This document shows, piece by piece, positions 35,817-48,659 of a stretch of DNA of 64,000 nucleotides. The position numbers and the translations under genes are program-made. How positions within the stretch are numbered: the first letter of the stretch is position 1; each line of letters starts with the position of its first letter. The stretch is from Dimorphilus gyrociliatus (Eukaryota > Annelida > Polychaeta > Dinophilidae). The DNA lies in NCBI GenBank assembly GCA_904063045.1, contig CAJFCJ010000015.1:744001-808000 (forward strand), given 5' to 3'. Below the pieces are notes generated by a model. It made no database searches and was not told the origin of the DNA. It was given only the letters and a program-made list of their open reading frames with translations.

Positions 35817-38289
35817 ATGGAGGATCAACCAGACAGTCTCAATTTTAGCAATATAAAGCCATCACCGAGTAAAACACAACATAAACCGTTTTCAGGACTG
35901 CTAAGAGAAGTTTATAAATCGTATTTGACGGATAAAGATGGTAAAAAGTGGTTAAAATGATATTTTTCGATTCTATTTTAGAATTTCTTTACAGAACTTT
36001 CAAAAACTGTCTTGGCTCTCAGAAAACAACTCGAAGAATCTAAGAATAGAATAGCAGGGTTGGAAAAAGAGAGAGACTCAATACTCGCAAAGGGAAAAAA
36101 GTATTCAGAAAAGTGTGATAAACTCCATAATGACACTGAAAAATTTAAAAATGAAATCGAGATATTAAGAGAACAGTTCGTATTTAATTTTTTAACATAA
36201 GTAATAAAACTCATTGCAATATACATAGATTGAAAGGTGGTTGTCCCAAGTGCCAAATTCTAGAAGACCAAGTTAAAGAGATAAAGAAAACGAAAGAAGT
36301 TTACGAAAAGCTACTTGTTTCTCAAAAGAGTTTGTATATTTCTTCCTTGTTCATCGCACTTATTCTAAATATTAGTCTTTTCAACAGAACTTGAGTCAAT
36401 ACCATCAGCTATGGTTGAAAATACAATGCCAGATTCTTATGGAACGGTATGCGTGAATGATACACCAGATCCTCAAGCTACACCGACCAGAAAATTTGTT
36501 GCGCCTACACCCTTGAGAAGGTTATTAGCTTCCTAAAACATTAGAGCGTTGTTGAAGTCAAATTTATCCTTCAGATCACCAAGGCGAAGGTTGCAGCGAA
36601 TAGCTGAAGAAACTCCCACTCCTTCCGGTAGTCGAAGCGCTAAAAGAGGAGCCATCAGTGAAGACGAAATAATTCCTATGTCGCCTGAACAGGTTCTTTC
36701 AAAGCCTAAAAGGAAACGGATTAACTCAACGCTTTCAGATAGAGTAACGGAAGAGAAAAAAAAAGAGAAAAAAAATGAAGCTGAAAAACTCGACAACATA
36801 AGCATAATTGAAAATACTGAGGATCATTATAGCGAAGTTATCATTACTAGCAGCAAAGGAAAAAATGAACAAAGAGTAAATCAATTAAAAGTTATAGAAA
36901 CCTCTGTAGATCATATTGTTCCAACCTCTAATGAAAAAAATCAGAAGAGCACCAGTACAACTCAAGATTCTATCTCAGTGACAACAAATAGTACTATTGA
37001 AGATGAACCTAAGAGGATGGGAACAGAAGAAATATTTCTAGCTTCTGATACTGAAGATAATGATATGGACAAAGTTAATGGTATTCGAGAAAAATTTGAG
37101 GCAACCTATCATGAAGAAAAAGGAGATAGCCAAGATATAGATATTATTAATGAATCGAAGCACACAATAAATGATGATTCAGTATTTCAGAAAGGAAATT
37201 TAGACTCTTCCTTTCCAATTAATAAAATAAGGGGTATTAATAAAAAAATGTATCATTCAAGACGAGGTACGAAGAAGCAAGCAACGTCATTATCTAATAT
37301 ATCTCAATCAAGTAAATATAATACAAGAACCCGTTCACAAAAATCAAGCCCCGAAAAAAGCGCAGGTAATACGAAACGAAAAAGAAATGTGTCGAGATCA
37401 AACATTTCGCAAATCTCAAGAGCAAAAGAAAACAACTCGAGTATTAGCAGTTCAATATCTAGTACAAGAAAATCAACCAGGCGGACAAAAGTTCATAATG
37501 AAGACGAGGAATTACAAGAAGCCCTACGATTATCAAAAATGGAATACGAAAATTCTTGTTCTAATAATACTATAGATTCTGAAGAAACAATAGTAGAAAG
37601 CTTTTTGGGTTCGACGTATGTAGAAACATTATTGTTTAATTTGTTTCCTTCGTTAATCCAGAATATTTCAGCATACCATCTTCCAATATGACAACGGATA
37701 GCAGCTTATTACCTTTGGAAAGAGAAGTTATAGAGTAACTAATTCTAAATGTTTTGTTTATGGAAATCTTTACAAGTCAATTTATAAATAGAAAATTGAA
37801 ACCTAAGAAGCCAGAGTTCGCTCAAGTTGAGGTTGCAAGGAAGAAAAAAGACCGAAAAAACATGGATGCATCACCTTGCTTTCAATGTGAAGCCGTAAGA
37901 TATCTAAATTAGAAAATGTTTCCTTGCTTTTTAGATAAATTTTACTATTTCAGTATTTTGCCGATTTGGATCCTCTTGAAAGAGCTGAAAAACTAAAACT
38001 ATGCAGACATAAAGCCAATTTTCGCAAACCGTCAACACCCGAAACATATTGGAACGTTGGATTCCCGAATACTGAACATTGTGTTGAAAAAGGTTAGATT
38101 TTCAACATAATCTGGTTACTTTTTCTGAACTTTTCAATATTTGCTGTTTTAGGCTATATGAATACAACTCAAACAAAACCATCAAAATTCAGAAGGAAAA
38201 AGGCTTTCAAACAGTTATTTGAGAGAAAAGAAGGCAATGAAGATTATACAGAAGAGAGAGATGAAGAAGAAGAGGAGAATGTTCATTAA
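35817..38289 (+). CDS. RBBP8: CtIP/RBBP8 DNA end-resection factor
   Basis: CtIP (Sae2/Ctp1) activates MRE11 to start DNA double-strand break resection. The first exon from ATG 35817 encodes FSGLLREVYKSYLTDKD. The next (from 35995) starts a coiled coil with ALRKQLEESKNRIAGLEKE and leads to a CPKC zinc-hook-like motif near 36245. A long disordered Ser/Lys/Glu-rich exon (to about 37610) follows. The conserved C-terminal domain spans about 37860-38200: CFQC, then ADLDPLERAEKL, CRHKANFRKPSTPETYWN, VGFPNTEHC, ending with a basic then acidic tail. This block matches the Sae2/CtIP C-terminus, including the CDK-type TP site. A small intron (about 36520-36572) removes an in-frame TAA; using CAG at 36567-36572 as acceptor keeps the frame. 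A ubiquitin-interacting-like motif sits at 37501-37555 (see findings). Confidence 0.9.
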
Positions 38290-38723
38290 TATTTTTTATT
38301 ACAGCTTATTCTTTTTTGAAAATGAAGCATATGACTTTTTTTTTGTATAATTTCGTTTTATTTCAATTTATTTGAGGTCAGTCTCGTTCAACGTTAATAC
38401 TTTTCCGATTCTCTGTTCATCCACTTAGAGAATCGTAAGAAAAACTTAGGGAAAATGACTTAACATTCCTGTGTCATATAATGAAAATAAACAAGGTATG
38501 AAATATTTAGTTCAAAAAACTGTTAACGCATTATATCTATCTGGTTTAATTAGCGTAAGATAAATCCAACTAAAACTTTAGTTCATTGAAAACTATTGAT
38601 TCATTGACCATATGACCGATGAATGATCGGTTAATAAAATAGGCGCCATCTACATGAAAAAATAGTTCACCAGGTCGAACGATGAGGAACTCTTTCTAAA
38701 TTTACTATTATTCGATCAGCAAG
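38290..38723. other. Intergenic between CtIP and lipid phosphate phosphatase
   Basis: About 430 bp between two co-oriented genes. It holds the CtIP 3' UTR and the next promoter. Nothing else is evident. Confidence 0.5.
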
Positions 38724-39912
38724 ATGCAAATAACTATTGATTACACATGGAAAGTGGTTATTGATATAATCATAGCAGTAGTCCGTAAGTTAGATGGAGG
38801 GTGTCTCTATAAAATCGAAATATAAACCATGATATTTCAGTTATTATTCCCTCAATCGTTTTCAAAGCGACTGGTAAGCCATTCCACAGAGGATTTTTCT
38901 GTGACGATGAGTCCATAAGAAGACCATTTAAAAGTGATACAATTTCTACACCTGTTCTTTTCATTGTCGGTGGCGGTCTACCTTTTTTTGGTGTAAGTTT
39001 TTTTACCGTTACTATTATGATCATCTTTATTGTTAATATTCTATGATAAAGTTTCTACCCTTCAATATAGATAATTATCAACGAAGTTTTTCTGAGGAAT
39101 ATAACGAAAATTCGACGAAGTGCAACTACAGTATCAAAATATGCTTTGTGTTTGGGAAAATCCACTCCTATAATCTTATTAACACTATATGTATATATAG
39201 CACCATTCGTATTTGGCTGTGTTATCTGTCAATGTTCGACAGATATTGGCAAATATATGATTGGACGTCTTAGACCTCATTTTATAGATGTTTGTCAACC
39301 TGATTGGAGTAAAATAAAATGCACCGAAAATAATTTGCCTGTTTATATTACTGATATCGAATGTCTTGGAAAGGATACAAAGCATATAAAGGAATCAAGA
39401 TTGTCTCATCCTTCAGGACATTCATCGTTTAGTGTCTATACTATGCTATTCTTTGCCGTAAGTATTATGCTGCAAAGATATTATTATATTTATATAGCAT
39501 AATATTAGTAATTATGAGTAAAATATAATCTTGCATTTCTTATCAGTTCTATATGCAAAAACGATTGAAAATTGGATGGAATCGATCAATCAAATTTGGA
39601 CTGCAGTTTATAGTGATGATGCTTGCAGTGGCTTGCTGTCTTAGCCGTATAAGCGACTACAAACATCATTGGTCTGATGTCTTAGGAGGAGCTATTCTAG
39701 GAACCATAGTGTGCTTATATACTGTAAGATAAAAACACTCTACCTAAACGATAAGTGATAAAACTTTGTCCCATTATCTACTTTTATAGGTTTTTAGCGT
39801 TTCGATTTTATACAAGAAGAACATTGAAGAAGTAGAAAAGAATGAATTAGCAGCAAATGAGCGAGCCGAAAGGGAACAGTCATGCAATCTAGGTTCTTGT
39901 TCGGAACCTTAA
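38724..39912 (+). CDS. PLPP: Phospholipid phosphatase (PLPP/LPP, type 2 PAP) family
   Basis: Multi-pass membrane enzyme that dephosphorylates phosphatidate, lysophosphatidate or sphingosine-1-phosphate at the plasma membrane or ER. Exons start at 38724 and 38841; the next starts after an intron ending at about 39070 (IIINEVFLRN), with further exons at about 39546 and 39790. All three catalytic motifs are present: C1 KYMIGRLRPHF, C2 SHPSGHSS, and C3 SRISDYKHHWSD, with both catalytic histidines. RGFFCDDESIRRPF and DVCQPDWSKIKC are typical of the animal LPP1-3 group. Hydrophobic segments fit six membrane spans. The C-terminus is short and charged (EEVEKNELAANERAERE). Confidence 0.92.
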
Positions 39913-40146
39913 TAATCTATAAATTTTGAAATATTTACCAAATTATAAAAGAAACGACAAGAACCAATCCTGGTTAGAAAGGATCATTTTATCTCCTTTT
40001 TCCAGTTATGTAAGACAAACGATAATTTATTACACCGAGTTTCATTGAAATGAAAAAAGTTTTTTTTGCGCGAAAGCCTTTTATTAGAGATTCTCTTTTA
40101 CATCTCAACAGAACACGTGTTTTTTGGGAATAATCATCTGAAGTCT

Positions 40147-40731
40147 TTAGTTTTTTTCTATAAACCTTCTAATCATAAATGCTTGATCATCTTTTGCAAA
40201 ACCAAAATTTTCGTAGAATCCAACCTTATCGTGCTTACATTCAAGAGATAACTTATAAACTCCTAACAATTCGCCTAATAATACTAAGAGTTGAACAAGT
40301 AGTTTTCCTAACTGTTTTCCCCGATAATCACCGTTGACAACAACATCTTCAATTCTTCCTCTCTGACCTGCAGAATGAATAAACTTTTGTTCGAATATTA
40401 AACTACTCGATCCAACTATTTTGTTTGTGGATTTGTCTTCTATAACCAGTATATAATACGTTCCTTCACATCTTTTCATATCTTCAAATCTTTTCTTAAA
40501 TTGTTCTTCCGTGACTATACCAACTTTAGTCAACTGACTCATAAGTAATAAATAATCTCGATGTATATCATCATCTCTTAAAGGACGTACAACCAATCCA
40601 TCTCCTGGTTTCTTATATGAAACCCCATTCTGAAAGTTGCACTTTATTTTACTCCAGTCTATTTCTTCTAAAATATTAGGATCGAAAAGATAATTGATTG
40701 TACCATTTATGGGTTCTTCGAAATTTGTCAT
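40147..40731 (-). CDS. GNPNAT1: Glucosamine 6-phosphate N-acetyltransferase
   Basis: Acetylates glucosamine 6-phosphate with acetyl-CoA, the second committed step of UDP-GlcNAc synthesis. A single 194-residue exon (human 184). The N-terminus has DPNILEEIDWSK. The GNAT fold follows with LVVRPLRDDD, the acetyl-CoA loop RGKQLGK after EDVVVNGDYRG, and LSLECKHDKVGFYENFGF at the end. The frame is complete, starting at MTNFEEP. It is divergent from NPRL3 and convergent with the phosphatase (235 bp between stops). Confidence 0.95.
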   Translation of the reverse strand: MTNFEEPINGTINYLFDPNILEEIDWSKIKCNFQNGVSYKKPGDGLVVRPLRDDDIHRDYLLLMSQLTKVGIVTEEQFKKRFEDMKRCEGTYYILVIEDKSTNKIVGSSSLIFEQKFIHSAGQRGRIEDVVVNGDYRGKQLGKLLVQLLVLLGELLGVYKLSLECKHDKVGFYENFGFAKDDQAFMIRRFIEKN

Positions 40732-41205
40732 CTTTAGTATTGTGTCTCTAAAAACTATCCTGTCAATAATTCTGCAGATAAGAAAAAATCGAACGCGATT
40801 TTACACGCGTAGCCGATCACGTGACAAAAATGGCTACACAAGTAGATTTTATTTTAAAGCATACTAAAATGTTAAGAAATATCGAAAAGAGTAGTAAAGA
40901 ATTTATTGGAGTAGTACTAATATACGAAAATATCTCTTAAGGTCAACCTAGAAGTAAAATTTATCAATGCTAAATCAACAGTCAACGTTCTTAGCTTGTA
41001 TTTAAATTATTTTTCAACTTTTTTTTTATTAAAAAAAAAACAAAGCTTTAAATATTTACTTTTGTAATATTATTTGATTTTTTAAAGTAGATTTTTTACA
41101 TTATTTTGAAAAATTTCGAATCATTTTTAGCAAACACCGTTCCAGATTAGTCATATTCGCAATTGCAGTATCCTTGATTCTGTTTACTCTTCTGCATTTC
41201 GAAAT
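40732..41205. other. Divergent promoter region of GNPNAT1 and NPRL3
   Basis: 474 bp between two divergent start codons; it probably serves as a bidirectional promoter. No TATA box stands out for either gene. Confidence 0.5.
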
Positions 41206-43604
41206 ATGAATGTTGATCCACTCGCCGTCTATTTTGTTACATCAGGAGCTGCAGGAAATGCATTGTTATTTAAATATCCTCATGAAAATGAAAAAGAAGA
41301 GTGTTTCGAAGTGGTTATATATTTTACCTTTGTTTCGTTGTAAATTTATCTTAATATCGCCCGTATTTTTCTCTAAAGTTGGAAGAAACAGAGAATATAG
41401 ACTATGAAAATTGCGAATTACCAGTATCATTATTTGATGACTTTAGAATAGAAAGGTGATTAATTGTATATATTCTAGTTTTACTATTTACTCTTTCTAA
41501 AAAAGATATAAACAATTTTTAATACTTAAAGATTGTTTAAAACAAGTTAACGATCCAAACAGGCTTAAATCTGCCTCCAATTTAAGACAAGGCAGAACAG
41601 TGGACATTGAGGACATTACAATTGAACACCTTCTAGCTGTCAATAATTTATTATGCAACAATAAATTTGAGCTTAAAATAAGTGATGTCATATTTGTTGG
41701 TTTTCCTATTCTTGCATTGCCGGAACACTCAACGAGGAAGGATTCTACAAGTCTGATGTCTTTTCACATAGCATTTGCCTTGAATGTAAGTTAAATATTC
41801 TTTTTAATTAGCAGATGAACTATATGTTTTATTTTTCTCTTTTAGGGAAATTCGTCTAGTCACATAATTGAATTATATCAGGAACTTTCTAGGAGATTAG
41901 CAGTATCTTTGCGATTTGAACAAGAACGTTGTAATTATTTATCAGATCAAAAAAATTTAATATGGGCAATAAGAGACGAAATAGACAATGTACCAGAAGG
42001 TATTTTAATGTTTAATTACAATACTGTAAATAGCAAACTATATACAACATTCGAACACAATTTTTCTTCTTCAAGATCAAAGAGAGTGTCCTTTTAGACT
42101 AATCCTGCAGGATGACAAATGTACAATTGCACTTCTTCTTCGGGAGGTTTATTTAGGGTAAATAAATTTAAAGAGAAACATTATTGAATATCTTAATTTA
42201 TGAATTACGTTTGTTGTCTTTATCTTTTATATTTAGCCTATGCAACACCGGAATAGTTGAAGTGAGAGTGAATAATCTAGTTCGTGTTAGTTTTTGTATT
42301 CCAGAAAAAGTTCATAATCCATCACAACAAAACTTTGTTATTTCGGTAATAATAGAATTTTTCCTACTTTTAATTACCAGTTTTGTATTTGTGTATAAAA
42401 TGTATATTTATTTGTTTGAACAGTTTTCACAAATTGAACGACATATAAATTCAATTAGGTAAGGTATTCTCTTCTAAATTAACTTTATTAATAATACAGT
42501 CTTCCCTCTTTTTTCAAATCTACGTAGACCTTATCATAGTTTTATTATTACTGAGAAGAAAGAAGACCTTTTACAAAAGTTACAACCTGAAGCAAATCCA
42601 AATTTAGTACGAATTATCAAAGTTGCAAATGTTACTAAAAGTTTACCTGAATTAGCAAATTTAGCTGATTTACCTATTCAACATGTTGAGTATAATTTAT
42701 TTACCTATCTAGAATATTTATTATATTATTAATCTGTAGATTTAAACTGCTTTTTATTTTCTCTATTTAGGTTTTCGATTCTGTAGCTCATCTAGTTTAT
42801 TGGGGCAAGGCTTTAGTTATTTATCCCCTTTGCGAACATAATGTTTATTGCGTTTCTCCATCTGCAGATTGTAGACCGTAAAGATTAATTTCTATATTTA
42901 TAATCTAAATAATTTTTGCTTTTTTTATTCCTTTTCCGTTAGAAATTCAACTTTAGCTGATTCATTTTTTGATGAATGCAAACGTAAATTACCCGATGTT
43001 CTTTCGCAATTCTCCTTACCAACTCGAGTCGGTGACTTATTCAGCGTATTTAATAAACGTCAACAAAAAGTAATATTTACTATTTAGACATTTAATTATT
43101 TAATTAATAATTCTTATTAACTTGTTTATATTTATATAGATGCAAATAACAGAGATAATCAAATGGTTGTTAAGGCATAAACAAATAATTCAACATCACA
43201 CTTATGTTTATTTGGAGAAATATGATGAAAAACCAAAAACAAATCCAATTTCTATAGAAGTTAACGATTCGATTAATGAAGAATTAAATAAATATCCAGA
43301 TATTAAAGATATATTACAAAGCTGTCCTGCTGCACAAAATGAAGAGGATCTAAAATTATTTCTTTCGTAAGGACCGATCAGTTTTCATCTTCTTATCTTA
43401 AGTTTATTATTTTACTGATATATATATATATATATATATACATATAGGATAGTACCACATCTGAATGGTGAACATCATATAGAAGATATAATGTATAGAG
43501 AAAATATGAAAAGATCAACAATTCTAACAATACTAGACAAGTTTAGAGATGTAGTTTGTGTGAATGAAAGAGAAGACGCCGGAATTTCGTATTGGATAAG
43601 TTAA
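41206..43604 (+). CDS. NPRL3: GATOR1 complex subunit NPRL3
   Basis: NPRL3 with NPRL2 and DEPDC5 forms GATOR1, the GTPase-activating complex for RagA/B that switches off mTORC1 when amino acids are low; it acts at lysosomes. The ATG at 41206 gives [20 protein letters not shown], matching the family's TSGSRGN-type start. Later exons contain [47 protein letters not shown] and [20 protein letters not shown]-like middle follows, and the winged-helix C-terminus ends in a [11 protein letters not shown]-type tail at 43604. It is split by many 50-90 nt introns (about ten exons). One intron holds a TA microsatellite at 43419-43440. Exon borders in the middle were not all resolved. Confidence 0.9.
43419..43440. 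repeat. (TA)n microsatellite in NPRL3 intron
   Basis: Perfect TA run just before the acceptor of the last NPRL3 coding exon. Confidence 0.85.
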
Positions 43605-44108
43605 GAGTAATGGAGTTTTGTAAATTAAGGATATAAATCGTTAACAATTATTATCAAGATCAAGTTTAAGAGTCGAGAGAATATATCAAGAATTATTTCG
43701 TTACTTTTTGTAATATTGAACTGTTTGGAGAAAAAACAAAAAAAAAACAGAGCAAAAAGAATGAAGGAATTATAGAAGATTTTTAATAGTATAAAACATA
43801 TTAAATAAACAATTTTTTAATTTATTTTAACAATTCACTAAAATTTGCATATTCATTTACTTCTATAGAAATTTCTGTAAAAAAAATTTGAATATATTAA
43901 TATGCAAATAGTTTTAACGTTTCAACAAATGTTTTTTTATTTATCATTTCCAACAATAACTTATTGACAATTTGGGAAAATATAATAAAAATAATGACTT
44001 AAAGAGTGAGGTTTGCTCATATTAAAATATTCCAATTGAATCTCAGTTTTCGAAATATAAAAAGAGAAGATAAACCTTCAATAAATATGACTGATCTTCA
44101 TCGTATGC
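43605..44108. other. Intergenic, convergent NPRL3 / KAT2 3' flanks
   Basis: About 500 bp of AT-rich 3' flank. AATAAA at about 43803-43808 suits the NPRL3 transcript. No gene is seen. Confidence 0.55.
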
Positions 44109-47226
<3,118 letters not shown>

Positions 47227-48659
47227 AATTTAGAACATTTCGGCACGGAACTAGTAACCGATTTAAATACGAAATAGGACGAGTTCCGTCAAGCACTATA
47301 ACAGGGTAGTGAATATTCATATATTTCGAAACTAATTCCATTTACTAGCGGTATCCATATTAAAAGTTCTATTTTTTTTTACATCCGAAAGAAATACAAG
47401 AGAAGCTTGCACTCATTGAACATTTTAGAAATTTAATTTTTAATTTTGAATAAGATTACAACAAACGTAAAATTCTGAAAAGTTTCTGTCAAATAATACT
47501 TTTTTACTACATATTACAACGTTTTCACTAAACCTTGCAGATACTTAAAATAGTTAATAGTATAATCTACAGAATTTAAATACAACTCAAAAGTAATTTA
47601 GGCAAGTACAAACCTTCACTTAGAAACCATTAAAAGAGGTATGAACTTTTACGGTAGTAATACCAAGAAGAAATATAGAATAATGAATATTCATTACGCA
47701 TTTACTGAATGCTAAACCAGCTAGCTTAGAGAATTTCGTCATGGCATGAAAATCTATAGAATGTCCATGGACAATGTTTATTGTGAAATCCCCCAAACTT
47801 TTTTTTATAATCTCAAAAACAATATCTTTACTTACGCAAATATAACGCAGATAAAGCATTTAAGCAATTAAAACATGTCACTTTCCCAAGAAGATATTAG
47901 TTAGCCTATGTAGATGTAGTAGTCGAAATAGTTGTTTTCCTACGAGAGAATAGCCTAATAGAAATAATCCAATATGGAAAGATTCATCGAAAAGGGGAAA
48001 TTAATAAAAAAAAAGGGAAAGAAAAACAGAATTAAACATGTAATAGCCTGTCAATTGAAAGAGTCAGTCTGCGAAAAAAAATCATATAATACGAATTACA
48101 GTAATAATTACTTGATTAGACATGTTTATAACAAGTTGAATTTGCTATTATATTCTTTAAAAGACAATGTGATTAGTGTTTCAACATGGCTGGACATGAA
48201 AAAACTTGTTTTGATTTGATGTTTCAGCAGCAAAACTTTTGAGAACAATTTCTGACACGTTAGAACAGGAGTATTACAAGTAAAATACTGTTTTTGTCAA
48301 TAACTTTCCGTTTATATACAAGAAAAAACGTAATACGTTTATTATAACTTATTAGCATACTCTTATGATCAATGGATAGTTTTTTTATCAGTTACAGCAT
48401 AGATATGATTGTCTATTTTTTATCACCACTTGTAATAGCATAACTAATAAAAATTGAAGCAATACGCAAATGAAGAGTGAAAAGAAGCTCTTTTCCTGTG
48501 AAATGTTAGTTTGTATATACTGTATGTACAGTATGTAAGGCACGATACAACAAATAGCAAGCTATGTAAAAATTTTTTTGGAATTCGAAATAGTAAAACT
48601 AAAAAATTTACAAATTAAAGGAAAATGTTAAAAGGGAAATTAAAAATAAAATCGATAAA
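47227..48659. other. 1.4 kb intergenic, KAT2 promoter side and G9a/GLP 3' flank
   Basis: AT-rich. It contains the upstream region of KAT2 and the 3' flank of the SET-domain gene. Short frames at 47620-47859 and 47974-48219 have no recognisable domain. I searched the first part of the G9a/GLP 3' flank for a lost post-SET exon and saw no CxCG-type cluster in the minus-strand frames. Confidence 0.5.

Noticed and set aside
36510-36545. In-frame TAA in the CtIP gene, suggesting a pseudogene or a 24-nt intron
   Set aside because: Using GTTATT at about 36520 as donor and the CTTCAG acceptor near 36572 removes the stop with a normal intron of about 52 nt and keeps the frame.
47620-48219. Two small open frames upstream of KAT2
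   Set aside because: Low complexity, no domain, no good splice context; treated as chance frames.
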